Source: Nocardia gamkensis NBRC 108242 (GTDB taxonomy: Bacteria; Actinomycetota; Actinomycetes; Mycobacteriales; Mycobacteriaceae). From it: DNA of 64,000 nucleotides. Every line of letters begins with the position of its first letter. Within the stretch, counting starts at the first letter, position 1. The position numbers and the translations under genes are program-made. The notes beneath the pieces were generated by a model. It had not been told where the DNA came from. It searched no databases and saw only the letters and a program-made list of their open reading frames with translations. Positions 42,782 to 51,648 of the stretch are shown here, piece by piece. Where the stretch lies: assembly GCF_001612985.1 (NCBI RefSeq), contig NZ_BDBM01000032.1, positions 1 through 64,000 of the forward strand. Direction: 5' to 3'.

Positions 42782-44110
42782 TCAGCGGGGATGCAGGGTG
42801 ATCCGGGCGTTGTGGGCGGGGCTGAGGCCGGTGTGATAGCGACGTGGGGGTTCGACGGGACCGGTGGCCGCACCGATGCGACGATGCTCGAGGATGGTGC
42901 GGAAGAGGATGCGCGCCTCCGTCAAGGCGAATTGGGCGCCCAGACAGCGATGCGCGCCGGCGCCGAAGGTCAGCCAGGTGCGGCCGTTCGGTGGCTCGTC
43001 GAGGAAACGTTCGGGGCGGAAGTCCATCGGGTCCGAATAATGCCGGGGTGATTCGTGAATGAGGAGAATCGGGACTATGACGATGGCCCCCTTGGGGACC
43101 TGGACGCCGTTGACCACGGTGTCGCGCAGCGCGCGCCGCCCGGTGAACGGAGACACCGGGCGGATTCGCATCGTTTCGGCGACCACGGCGTCGAGGTACG
43201 TGTCGAGCCGGGCGCCGTCGCCTGCGTCGACCGCCGCGTCGAGCTCGGCCATGGCTGCCGGGTGGGCGGCCAGCATGGCGGCGATCCAGCCGAGCGTGAT
43301 GGCGGTGGTCTCGTAGGCGCCCAGCAGGATGCCACGCATATTGCGGGCCAACGCGGCGTCGTCGTGCTGATCCAGTTCGGTGCCGACATACCGCGACAGC
43401 ACATCTTTCCGGCCGTTCCCGTCACCGGGCGTGGACCGGCGCGCGGCGATCTCCTCGATGATGAGGGCGTCGACCTCGGACTGGCGGCGGCTGAGCGGCG
43501 GGTAGGGCAACGTATAGCCACCGACCAGCGGAGTGAGCAGGGTGACGGCGAGAAAACCGCGACTTTCGATTTCCCCGAACCACCGGCTCACCGCCTGTTT
43601 CAGCCGGTCCTTGCGGGGCGGAGCCACGTCGCCGAAGACGACGCCGAGCAGCACGCCGATGGCCAAGTCGTAGCCGACCTTCAGAAACTCGAACGGTTCA
43701 CCAACAGGCCAGGTCGGCAGTTCGCGCTGGACCACCTCCACCATGAGATCCTCATAGGACCGGAGTGCCTTGCTCTGGAACGGCGGCGCGAACAGTTGAC
43801 GTTCGCGGCGATGGTCGTCACCGTCGAGGAAGATCAACGTCTGCTTGCCGAACATCATGTCGTGGCTGGAGAAGCGGCTCAGCACCTGTCCGACCGAGAA
43901 GTCGTCGTGGTTGGCGAACAGTCCTCGCACATCGTCCATGTCGTAAGTGACCAGCATGGTCGGAAATCCCGGCGGCGAGACGACGAACCGTTCGCCGAAT
44001 TCCAGCAAGGGAGATCGGTGCGTACCGGGGCGCATCAGTCCACCGATTTGCGCGATGTGGCGGGTGCGTAGCCGAGGGAGTTCACGCAGAGATATCGGGG
44101 CATGCGACAT
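42782..44110 (-). CDS. Cytochrome P450, candidate terpene-tailoring enzyme
   Basis: A 442-residue P450: haem loop FGAGAHRCLGAQFA, I-helix LLGAYETTAITLGW with the acid/alcohol pair ETT, ExxR as ETMR, and the PERF-like FRPERFLDEP. The ATG at 44110 follows AAGGATGG; an ATG 12 codons earlier has none. Same strand and next to the terpene synthase fusion, so it may oxidise the terpene; the 392-nt gap argues against tight cotranscription. No ferredoxin or reductase is adjacent. Confidence 0.94.
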   Translation of the reverse strand: MSHAPISLRELPRLRTRHIAQIGGLMRPGTHRSPLLEFGERFVVSPPGFPTMLVTYDMDDVRGLFANHDDFSVGQVLSRFSSHDMMFGKQTLIFLDGDDHRRERQLFAPPFQSKALRSYEDLMVEVVQRELPTWPVGEPFEFLKVGYDLAIGVLLGVVFGDVAPPRKDRLKQAVSRWFGEIESRGFLAVTLLTPLVGGYTLPYPPLSRRQSEVDALIIEEIAARRSTPGDGNGRKDVLSRYVGTELDQHDDAALARNMRGILLGAYETTAITLGWIAAMLAAHPAAMAELDAAVDAGDGARLDTYLDAVVAETMRIRPVSPFTGRRALRDTVVNGVQVPKGAIVIVPILLIHESPRHYSDPMDFRPERFLDEPPNGRTWLTFGAGAHRCLGAQFALTEARILFRTILEHRRIGAATGPVEPPRRYHTGLSPAHNARITLHPR

Positions 44111-44203
44111 GTAGCCATCCTTAACCCGTTGCTCGGCGACTCGCAAACATGAAATCCCCGCAGTGGCAATAGATACCGCTGACTCCGCGCGGCGTCCCCT
44201 TCT

Positions 44204-44551
44204 TTACGCTGCGAAGCCCAGACCGAGCGCGACCGCGACCGGAATCAGGTAGAGCATCGGAAACGCCACGGTCTTGTATGAGCGGGCCCGCAGCACGGTG
44301 ATCACCGCACCTGCGAAGTACAGGATCAGGCCGATGGCCGCTGCGACTCCGATCGCGGGAACGAAGAGGCCGGCGATCAGCCCGAGCGCTCCAGCGGCCT
44401 TGGCCGATCCCAGTGGCGTCCACCACGATTGCGGCACGCCGTATTCCACCAGCGGGTCCACGACGAACGCGGCCCGGCGCAGCAGCGAGACCGCCGAGAA
44501 GCCGACCCAGGCGGCAGCGACGATGGTGACGACGATGTATGCAGTGTTCAT
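44204..44551 (-). CDS. DoxX-like small membrane protein
   Basis: A 115-residue membrane protein with four hydrophobic helices (AYIVVTIVAAAWVGFSAVSL, AAGALGLIAGLFVPAIGVAA, AIGLILYFAGAVITVL and LYLIPVAVALGLGF). Motifs such as YGVPQSWWTPLGSAKAAGAL are typical of DoxX-like family proteins. ATG 44551 has GAGAAG before it; a very long frame upstream is not coding. The divergent MerR-type regulator may control it. Confidence 0.87.
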   Translation of the reverse strand: MNTAYIVVTIVAAAWVGFSAVSLLRRAAFVVDPLVEYGVPQSWWTPLGSAKAAGALGLIAGLFVPAIGVAAAIGLILYFAGAVITVLRARSYKTVAFPMLYLIPVAVALGLGFAA

Positions 44552-44845
44552 GGGAATCTTCTCGGTTTCTCTTCGGTAAGTCCTGGTCCGGATGGGTTCG
44601 CCTCGATGACGACGCAGCGCGCCGGAGTGTGACATCCGGAAAAACCCAACCCGGTTCGGTGGTTGTCCGGTGGCCGCGGCTTCGGTCGCGAGTTCGGTTG
44701 TGGTGACGCGGCGGTAGCGCGCCGGGCAGTCGGTGGCGAAAACGGTGCAGATCGGCTCGCGCGACTCCGGCTCAGTAAGGGCCGATGGCGAAGAAAACCG
44801 CATTCGGTTGACTCTGACATCGTGTGAGGTTGCAGACTCACTGGC

Positions 44846-45685
44846 GTGACCGACCCCTCGAAGCTGATGTCCATCGGCCGCTTTTCCTCGTTGAGCAGGA
44901 TCAGCGTGCGGATGCTGCGGCACTACGACTCGAGCGGTGTGCTGACTCCCGCCGTGGTCGATGCCAGCGGATATCGCCGGTATTCGCCGGAGCAGCTGGG
45001 TGATGCCGCCCGGATTCGCCAGCTGCGTGACGTCGGGTTCGGCGTGTCCGCCATCGGAGCCCTGCTCGCCGTATACGGCACTCCCGCGTATACCGATGCG
45101 CTGCGATTGCAGCGCCGGACGCTCGTGGACGAGGCCGCCTCGGCCAGGCATCGGCTGGCCCTCATCGAGCGCATGCTCGACCGGAACGAATTGGAGAACA
45201 TCTTGTCCGACATCGAGGTTCAATTGATCGACATCCCCGCGCAGACGCTGGTGACGCTGCGCGGGACGGTGGAGAACTACGCCGCCGAGGGGGAACTGTG
45301 GGAGCGATTCGTGCCCGAGCTCCAGCGGCAGGACATCGCGATCACCGGTGCGGGCGGCTGCATCGAACACGACGGGGAATTCCGGGAGGCCCATGTCGAC
45401 GAATCGGTTTTCGTGGAGACCGCCGCAGGTGTCGAAGCCCAAAGCCCGCTCGTGGCGCTGCACGTCCCGGTTCGCCGCGCGGTGTGCGCGACCGTGACCG
45501 GCCCGTTCGCCGAGATGATCCCGCAAGCACACGATCGAATCGCGGCCTTCATCAATGACAACGGTCTGCGGATCGCTCGTACGGACGACGACGTCTCGAC
45601 CCACCACTTCAACGTCTACCGCAACGACCCCAGCCAGGTGCCCGAGTCGGAGGCGATGATCTCGGTGACCGTCCCGGTCCTGTGA
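44846..45685 (+). CDS. MerR-family regulator with GyrI-like effector domain
   Basis: A 279-residue BmrR-type regulator. N-terminal MerR helix-turn-helix (IGRFSSLSRISVRMLRHYDS, then GYRRYSPEQLGDAARIRQLR), a dimerisation helix (residues about 85-120) and a C-terminal GyrI/effector-binding domain (VTLRGTVENYAAEGELWERF to the end). Members bind lipophilic or cationic drugs and activate efflux or detoxification genes. Start is GTG 44846. Divergent from a DoxX-like gene with 294 bp between, which contains nothing else I can name. Confidence 0.9.
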   Translation: MTDPSKLMSIGRFSSLSRISVRMLRHYDSSGVLTPAVVDASGYRRYSPEQLGDAARIRQLRDVGFGVSAIGALLAVYGTPAYTDALRLQRRTLVDEAASARHRLALIERMLDRNELENILSDIEVQLIDIPAQTLVTLRGTVENYAAEGELWERFVPELQRQDIAITGAGGCIEHDGEFREAHVDESVFVETAAGVEAQSPLVALHVPVRRAVCATVTGPFAEMIPQAHDRIAAFINDNGLRIARTDDDVSTHHFNVYRNDPSQVPESEAMISVTVPVL

Positions 45686-46044
45686 GCACATCCTCGCCTC
45701 ACCGCCGTTGGTCGACTGTCGCGGCACGGGTGGCTCGGCGGGAGTGATAGTGCCGGTGACCGGCGGTGTCCGCGGACCGGTCGACGCGGTGGCGGAGAAA
45801 ACGCCTCCCCGCTGTTCGGTCGGCGCACGGCCGATACATGTGGCTGCGGTGAGGCGGGGTTGCGGGTCGGGCGGCGGTGCCACCCACACGGCCGCCGGGG
45901 CAGGGGCCGCCGACCCATCGGCTGATCCGCCGGTCGCTCCGGAGTCGCTGGACGGCTGGATACATATATCGAGCAAGCGGGAACAAACCGGTTGGCTGGA
46001 TACATATATTCTCCGTACGGGTGGCGACGACGAGTGGAGTGTCA
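45686..46044. other. Upstream region of MocR gene
   Basis: About 360 bases. Apart from the direct repeats at 45954-46009 I see no gene here. The AT-rich repeats stand out in otherwise GC-rich DNA. Confidence 0.5.
45954..46009 (+). promoter_or_regulatory. Paired direct repeat, likely MocR operator
   Basis: GGCTGGATACATATAT occurs twice (45954-45969 and 45994-46009), 40 bp from start to start, close to four helical turns, so both lie on the same face. MocR-type regulators are known to bind direct repeats. It lies 36 nt before the regulator's start codon. Confidence 0.7.
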
Positions 46045-47388
46045 GTGACGGAGCCGGATTCTGCACTGCTGGTGCGGGCGCTGCAGGCCGATGCTTCGCA
46101 CACCCCCGAGTCGGTGCGCGCGGTGACCGCCCGGTTGATCCGGGATGGTGCGCTCACCGCGGGTGCGCGCTTGCCGACTATTCGCGAGGTAGCCCGGCGC
46201 TGCGGGCTGAGTACGCGCACGGTTGTCGCCGCCTGGAGCGCGCTGCGCGAGGAAGGCCTGATCACCACCAATCGACGCGGTGGCACGGTGGTAGTCGCGC
46301 TAGAGGAGGCCCCGGCGGGCCGTGCCCTCGCGGCCCGCGACCTGCTGACCGGAAGTCCGGACTACGCATTGCAACCCGATCTGGCACCCGCCATGCTGGC
46401 CGGATTGCACACCGATCAGCTCAACCGACCCGGGCGTGACTACATCACCGATCGCCTGCGCGAAGCCGTCGTCGACGGCTGGCCGTTCGCGGCCGAGGCC
46501 TTCGCCGCGGCGGGCGGCGGTTCGGAGGGTCTGTTCCTCGCGGTGGACGCCGCCGCGCCCGCGGGTTCCCTTGTCGCCGTGGAGGAGCCGGTGATGCCGG
46601 GCTTCCTCGACACCCTGACGGAGGTAGGGTACGAGGTGCTCGGTATCGAATCCGACGAACAGGGGGCGCTGCCCGGCGCGCTGGCGGCAGTGCTGCGGCG
46701 GCAGCCGTCGGTGGTGGTGCTCCAGCCGGAGGGCGGGTACGCGATGGGTGGCGCGCTGTCGGAGGACCGCGCCACGGAGTTGGCCACCGTGCTCGCCGCG
46801 GCGGAGCAGGTGCCCTGGATTGTCGAGGACGACGCGGTGGGGCCGCTGGCCCTGGCGCAGGCGCCCTCGCTCGGCCGCTGGTTCCCGCGCCGCAGCGTGC
46901 GGGTGCGCAGCTATTGCAAGGCCTACGGCATGGACATTCGGACCTGTGTCATCGGCGGCAGCGCCGAATTGGTCGACCGGGCCATTCGTGCACGGGTCCA
47001 CGGTATCGCCGCCAACAGCCGGATTCTGCAGAATGCTCTGGCGCACCTCATCACCGACCCGGCGACCGCCGCACTGATCGATACCGCCCGCGATCGCTAC
47101 ACCGCCCGTCGGGAAGGGCTGCTCGCGGCATTGCGCGAGCGCGGCGTCACCGCGTGTTCCGGTGTGAACAGCCTGGTGGTGTGGGTGGAGGTCGCCGATG
47201 AACAGGCGGCGCTGCTCGAGCTGGCCCGGCACGGGATCGTCGTCGGATCGGGGGCGAAATCGTATGTGGCACCGCCGCGTCCGGGCGTGGTGCGCGTCGC
47301 GGTGCCGCAGCTACCCAATGCGGCCGCCGGGCTCGCCGAGCTGCTCGCCGAGGCCGCCGGTGCCACGCATCGGGAGTTCCTGGACTAG
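46045..47388 (+). CDS. MocR-family regulator (GntR DNA-binding + aminotransferase fold)
   Basis: A 447-residue regulator. N-terminal GntR winged helix (SVRAVTARLIRDGALTAGAR, then TIREVARRCGLSTRTVVAAW), a linker, and a fold-type I aminotransferase domain with Lys in SYCKAYGMD as the expected PLP anchor. Such proteins sense PLP-linked amines or amino acids and do not need transaminase activity. Start at GTG 46045 (GGAG five bases upstream); 46039 and 46021 are alternatives. Its end overlaps the convergent flavin monooxygenase gene by 4 nt. Likely autoregulated; may control the following sulfur region. Confidence 0.9.
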   Translation: MTEPDSALLVRALQADASHTPESVRAVTARLIRDGALTAGARLPTIREVARRCGLSTRTVVAAWSALREEGLITTNRRGGTVVVALEEAPAGRALAARDLLTGSPDYALQPDLAPAMLAGLHTDQLNRPGRDYITDRLREAVVDGWPFAAEAFAAAGGGSEGLFLAVDAAAPAGSLVAVEEPVMPGFLDTLTEVGYEVLGIESDEQGALPGALAAVLRRQPSVVVLQPEGGYAMGGALSEDRATELATVLAAAEQVPWIVEDDAVGPLALAQAPSLGRWFPRRSVRVRSYCKAYGMDIRTCVIGGSAELVDRAIRARVHGIAANSRILQNALAHLITDPATAALIDTARDRYTARREGLLAALRERGVTACSGVNSLVVWVEVADEQAALLELARHGIVVGSGAKSYVAPPRPGVVRVAVPQLPNAAAGLAELLAEAAGATHREFLD

Positions 47389-48380
47389 CGGACGGGCCGC
47401 GGATGCAGCCGCGGGGCTATCTCGGTGCTGACGCGGTGCAGGCATTCCGCGTACCGGGGATGGCCGACCGCGAGAGGAATGTGGAACAGCACTTCGGTGG
47501 CGGCGTCGAGGCCCCGGTCCTCGCGCAGCTGTTCGACGATCTGCTCGGCGGTTCCGATCCGGATGCGGTTGTCCGTGAGGAACCGTCGCCGGTCGGCGGC
47601 GCTCGGCAGCTCCGGGTAGTAGGCCGGGCTCAGTCGGATGTCGGTGTCGAGCAGGTCGAGCGCGTCACGTTCGCTGTCACCGGGCAGCACCGTGACGGTC
47701 GACCCGACGCGCGGTGTGCCGCGGCATGAGGACAGATAGGCATCGACGAGTTCGGCGACATCGCCGCCTGCGCGCGCCAGGGAGTTGCCGTGTGGAAGGA
47801 GTCCGTCGCCCGCCGCGCCCGCGCGCCGCGCGGTGTCGATGTTGCCAGTGGACTGCCAGATCCGGGAACGCAGGGTGCCCGGTGGCGGATACAGGGCGAT
47901 GTCGTCGGTGACGCGGCCGTAGGCCAGTAGACGCCGCAGCGCGGCCATCCGGTCGGCGTACAGCGCCTCCCGGTCGGTGTCGGGAACACCGAATCCGATG
48001 TAGCTGGAGGCGGAGTGGCCGAAACCGAGGCCCTTGCCGACACCGAGTTCGAGCCGTCCGCCACTGAGCGCGTCGGTGACCACCGCGTCCTCCGCCAGAC
48101 GCACCGGATGTTCGAACGGCAGTGCCACCACGCCGGTGCCGAGCCGGATCGTGGTGGTGTGCTGGGCGGCCGCGGCGACGAACGGGAACACGGCGGGCAG
48201 TGCGGCGTGATGGGCCTCGAAATGCCGGGTCGCGAACCAGAGGGCGCCGAAGCCGAGTCGTTCGGCACGCGTGCCGATGTCGATGGTCTGCCGGTAGACC
48301 TCGGCGGCCGGCGGACCGCTGCGCAACTGCACGAACAACGACGGCGCGCTGAGGGCCGCTGAGGACGACGAAGTGATCAC
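47385..48380 (-). CDS. LLM-class flavin-dependent oxidoreductase
   Basis: A 331-residue bacterial luciferase-like monooxygenase (TIM barrel using reduced FMN). Typical segments: ERLGFGALWFATRHFEAHHA, IRLGTGVVALPFEHPVRLAE, DALSGGRLELGVGKG and IGTAEQIVEQL. Last gene of a minus-strand operon: its GTG overlaps the stop of the next monooxygenase by 4 nt. With rhodaneses and a transporter nearby, oxidation of an organosulfur compound is a reasonable guess. Confidence 0.92.
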   Translation of the reverse strand: MITSSSSAALSAPSLFVQLRSGPPAAEVYRQTIDIGTRAERLGFGALWFATRHFEAHHAALPAVFPFVAAAAQHTTTIRLGTGVVALPFEHPVRLAEDAVVTDALSGGRLELGVGKGLGFGHSASSYIGFGVPDTDREALYADRMAALRRLLAYGRVTDDIALYPPPGTLRSRIWQSTGNIDTARRAGAAGDGLLPHGNSLARAGGDVAELVDAYLSSCRGTPRVGSTVTVLPGDSERDALDLLDTDIRLSPAYYPELPSAADRRRFLTDNRIRIGTAEQIVEQLREDRGLDAATEVLFHIPLAVGHPRYAECLHRVSTEIAPRLHPRPVR

Positions 48381-49681
48381 AGCCGGTAATGCCCTCTCAG
48401 GGTGGTGGTGTCGTATTCGGTGCGGAAGATGCCGCGCCGGCGCAGCAGCGGGACGACATGATCGACGAAATCGGCCAGGCCGCCGGGCAATTCGTCGATC
48501 ATCACATTGAATCCGTCGACGGCGCCCGCCGAGAACCAGTCCGCGATGAATCCGGCCACCTGTTCCGGGCCGCCGACCACCTTGGCGTGCACACTGCCCG
48601 AGGCCAGCAGGCGCGCCGCGCCACGCGTGTCCGCGCCACTCGAGCGCACGTACTCGAGCAGTACCGCGCGTTGTCCGCGTGACCCCCCGTCGGTGTTCTC
48701 GTCGGGAATCCTCTCCCACGGGAACGGCGCGTGCAGGTCGAGATCTGCGGGGTCGAGGCCGAGCCGTTCGGCGAGGTTGACCAGTTGGACCTCGTCGGGA
48801 ATAAGATCGATGAGCTCGCGCTCGCGTCGCCGCGCCGCGGCTTCGGAATCGCCGAGCACGACGATCAGCCCCGGCAACAGCTTCACACTGTCGGGAGCGC
48901 GCCCGGCGTCGGCGGCCCGACGCCGGAGTTCGGTGCGGCGTTGCGCCGCCGACCCGGGATCGACGTGTGCGGAGTAGACGGCGTCCGCTGTCCTCGCACC
49001 CAGTTCCACGCCGTGGGTGGAGGCGCCAGCCTGGATCAGCACCGGCCTGCCGTGAGTCAGCGGCGGCGCCTTCAACGGCCCGGCCACCCGGAAGAACTTG
49101 CCGTCGTGGTCGATCGGCCGGACCACTGCCGGGTCGAGGTAGCGGCCGGTCGCCTTGTCACCGATGATCGCGTCGGCGGGCGCCGAATCCCACAACGCGG
49201 TCACCACGTCGAGGAATTCGGCGGCGCGGGCGTACCGTTCGGACTTCGGCGGGGCCTGGCTCAGGGAGTAGTTGCGGGCCGCGGCGTCGCCGCCGGTGAC
49301 GACGTAGTTCCAGCCCACCCGACCACCGGACACCGCCGACAGCGCGGCGAACGAGCGCGCCAGATTGTAGGGGTCGCTGTAGGACGTCGTGGCGGTGACG
49401 ACCAGGCCGATGTGGCTGGTATGCGCGGCCAGCACGGACTGGGCGATGAACGGGTCGAGCAGCCGGCTGGGCGCGTTCCAGTCCTTGGCCTGGATGTCCG
49501 GTGAGTCGGCCAGGAACACGGCATCGAGCAGTCCGCGTTCGGCGGTGCGCGCCACGTCGAGGTAGTGCTCGATCCCGACGAAGTGCGCCGCGGGTTGTTC
49601 GGCGCGCCGCCACGGGCTGCCGAGGGTGCCGCCGGGTATCAGGTTGGCGTTGAGGATGACATGTCGTGGCTGGGCGGTCAT
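48377..49681 (-). CDS. NtaA/SnaA/DszA-family FMN-dependent monooxygenase
   Basis: A 434-residue LLM enzyme of the large nitrilotriacetate/dibenzothiophene-sulfone type: ARTAERGLLDAVFLADSPDI, ATTSYSDPYNLARSFAALS, VSGGRVGWNYVVTGGD and VLIQAGASTHGVELGARTAD. It needs FMNH2 from a separate reductase, not encoded here. GGAG precedes the ATG; 16 nt separate it from the upstream rhodanese gene, so the three form one operon. DszA-like members cleave C-S bonds; sulfur scavenging fits the context. Confidence 0.93.
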   Translation of the reverse strand: MTAQPRHVILNANLIPGGTLGSPWRRAEQPAAHFVGIEHYLDVARTAERGLLDAVFLADSPDIQAKDWNAPSRLLDPFIAQSVLAAHTSHIGLVVTATTSYSDPYNLARSFAALSAVSGGRVGWNYVVTGGDAAARNYSLSQAPPKSERYARAAEFLDVVTALWDSAPADAIIGDKATGRYLDPAVVRPIDHDGKFFRVAGPLKAPPLTHGRPVLIQAGASTHGVELGARTADAVYSAHVDPGSAAQRRTELRRRAADAGRAPDSVKLLPGLIVVLGDSEAAARRRERELIDLIPDEVQLVNLAERLGLDPADLDLHAPFPWERIPDENTDGGSRGQRAVLLEYVRSSGADTRGAARLLASGSVHAKVVGGPEQVAGFIADWFSAGAVDGFNVMIDELPGGLADFVDHVVPLLRRRGIFRTEYDTTTLRGHYRL

Positions 49682-49697
49682 GGCGGATCTCCGGGGA

Positions 49698-50558
49698 TCA
49701 AGGTGAGGGGACGGGGCCGGGCGCGGGGGAGTCGCCGCGGACGAGGGGTCGTGCCGGGTCGGCGGTCCACTGCGACAGCGAGCCGGGATACAGGGCGATC
49801 TCGATGCCGAGCGTGGTGAGGACGAAGACCTGCAGGGCCGCGGCCATCCCGCTGCCGCAGTGGGTGGCCGCGGGCGTCGCGGGGCCGAGGCCGAGGCCGA
49901 GGCCGCGATAGCGCGTACGCAGGGTGTGTTCGTCGCGAAGCAGTCCGTGCTCGTCGAAGTCGTCGAAGACCGGCGCGTTGACGGCATCGGGAATGTGACC
50001 GGCGAATGCGCCCTCGCCGCGATAGTGGCTGCGGGGGCGGGCATCGAGGAGGATGCCGCGTGCGGGCAGCGTCGCCACGGCGGCGGTGCCGACCACGGGA
50101 AGTCCGCCGGGCCGCGCGGACACGGTTCCCGCCGTGACGGTTTCGGTGCCCGACACGATGGGGCCGCCGGCAGCGCGCCACGCCCGCAGCCCACCGTCGA
50201 GGAGCCGGACGTCGGTCAGTCCCGCCCAGCGCAGGACCCACCAGGCGCGGGCGGCGGGTACCGAGCGGGAGTCGTCGTAGACCACCACGGTGCTGTCGGC
50301 GCGGATGCCCCAGCTCCGCAGCGCGGTGGTGAGTGGTCCCGCTTCCGGCAGCGGGCGGGCGCCGGAGCGCGCGGTGGCGGTAGCCGCGAGGTCGGCGTCG
50401 ACGTCGACGAACCGCGCTCCCGGCAGGTGTCCGCGCCGGAATGCATTGGGGTCGGGCACGCCTGCGCCGACCCGGACGTCGAGCAGCACCAGCTGTTCGG
50501 GTGGGTCGTCACGCAAGTTGCTCGCGGAGATGAGATGGGCGGCACGGGCCCCGGACAT
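49698..50558 (-). CDS. Thiosulfate sulfurtransferase (tandem rhodanese)
   Basis: A 286-residue two-domain sulfurtransferase. First domain: LVLLDVRVGAG and HLPGARFVDVD; second: ILLDARPRSHYRGE, GHIPDAVNAP and the active loop THCGSGMAAAL with the persulfide-carrying cysteine. It moves sulfane sulfur from thiosulfate or mercaptopyruvate. First gene of the minus-strand monooxygenase operon, divergent from a second rhodanese gene. Confidence 0.92.
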   Translation of the reverse strand: MSGARAAHLISASNLRDDPPEQLVLLDVRVGAGVPDPNAFRRGHLPGARFVDVDADLAATATARSGARPLPEAGPLTTALRSWGIRADSTVVVYDDSRSVPAARAWWVLRWAGLTDVRLLDGGLRAWRAAGGPIVSGTETVTAGTVSARPGGLPVVGTAAVATLPARGILLDARPRSHYRGEGAFAGHIPDAVNAPVFDDFDEHGLLRDEHTLRTRYRGLGLGLGPATPAATHCGSGMAAALQVFVLTTLGIEIALYPGSLSQWTADPARPLVRGDSPAPGPVPSP

Positions 50559-50614
50559 CGCGATCCTTTCGACGCTCGGACTATGCGCGGTGCCGAGGAT
50601 ATGTATTCCGAAGC

Positions 50615-50687
50615 TGTGGAAACATAATTCGGGTCTGCGTGACTTTTTGTGTTCACAGTATCGCGGTGGGGCTCATATGTTTTCACA
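50615..50687. promoter_or_regulatory. Inverted motif pair between two rhodanese operons
   Basis: TGTGGAAACATA (50615-50626) and TATGTTTTCACA (50676-50687) are inverted copies with one mismatch, one near each divergent promoter. They are AT-rich against a GC-rich background. A shared regulator could bind both and control the two operons together. Confidence 0.5.
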
Positions 50688-50730
50688 GCCGAGGTCGCCC
50701 GACCCGGCACATATCAGCGAGAGGGCTGCT

Positions 50731-51642
50731 ATGGGAGACGTCCTGACGAGCCGAGTCGTCGACGCCGAATGGTTGCGGACCCGTCTCTCGGACCCCGGCG
50801 TCATCGTCATCGAGGTGACCAACACGCCGGGTGCCGAGTCGGACCGGAGCACCATCGCGGGCGCGCGCACCGTTTACTGGAAAGATCTGCTCTGGCACCA
50901 CTCGCGCCGGGAATTCCCCGCGGCATCGGTCCTGGTCGATCGTCTGCACGCACTGGGTGCCGATGCCGAGTCGACGGTGATCTTCGCGGGCGAGCCGACA
51001 CAGTTCGCCGCGTACGCCATCTGGGTGGCCGCGGCCGTCGGGGTCGGTGGTGACCTGCGCTATCTGGACGGCGGAGTGCCCGCGTGGCGCGCCGCCGAAG
51101 CCGCGAACGGCACCGTGTCGAGCGACTGCGCTGCCGCACCGATCGAACGCGCCGCCGATGCGGCCGAGCCCACCGGCGACGCGCAGGCCTCCGAGTCGCC
51201 GGAGCCGCTGCCCGAGGTGGCGCCGCGCCACGAGGAAATCGTCGTCGGCCGGGACGAGGTACGCGCGGCCCTCGGATCGTCCGTCGCGATCCTGGATCTG
51301 CGCTCACCGCAGGAGTATTCGGGTCTGCGGGTGTCCCCGCTCACCGAGCCGATCGATCACGGTGCCGAACGGGCGGGCCGGATTCCGGGCGCGCGGAGCC
51401 TGCCAGCGCAGGATCTGCTCGACGCGCGCGGACTGCTGCGGCCGGTGTCCGAACTCCGGGAGCGGGTGGCGGAGCTCGGCATCGACGGTGCCGAGCAGAT
51501 CATCGCCTACTGCCGGCTCTCGCATCGCGCCGCGCTGGGCTGGCTGGTGTTCACCGACCTGCTCGACGATCACCGGGTCCGCGTCTACGACGGATCTTGG
51601 ACCGAATGGGGCAGCTTGGTCGGCGCGCCCATCGAGGACTGA
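50731..51642 (+). CDS. Second tandem-rhodanese sulfurtransferase
   Basis: A 303-residue two-domain rhodanese. N-terminal domain: VIVIEVTNTPG and RYLDGGVPAWRAAE; an acidic Ala/Glu-rich linker; C-terminal domain: AILDLRSPQEYSGLRVSPLT and active loop AYCRLSHRAALGWL. It heads a plus-strand operon: the ABC permease starts 6 nt after its stop. ATG 50731 follows GAGAGGG. The pair of divergent rhodaneses suggests sulfur transfer is central to both operons. Confidence 0.9.
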   Translation: MGDVLTSRVVDAEWLRTRLSDPGVIVIEVTNTPGAESDRSTIAGARTVYWKDLLWHHSRREFPAASVLVDRLHALGADAESTVIFAGEPTQFAAYAIWVAAAVGVGGDLRYLDGGVPAWRAAEAANGTVSSDCAAAPIERAADAAEPTGDAQASESPEPLPEVAPRHEEIVVGRDEVRAALGSSVAILDLRSPQEYSGLRVSPLTEPIDHGAERAGRIPGARSLPAQDLLDARGLLRPVSELRERVAELGIDGAEQIIAYCRLSHRAALGWLVFTDLLDDHRVRVYDGSWTEWGSLVGAPIED

Positions 51643-51648
51643 GCCCCC

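Noticed and set aside
44552..46066. Long minus-strand frame joined to the DoxX-like gene
   Set aside because: DoxX features begin at ATG 44551; the rest is antisense to the MerR gene and lacks family features.
50677..50730. Longer start for the second rhodanese (ATG 50677)
   Set aside because: Would use codons inside the inverted motif; ATG 50731 has the better ribosome site and normal N-terminus.
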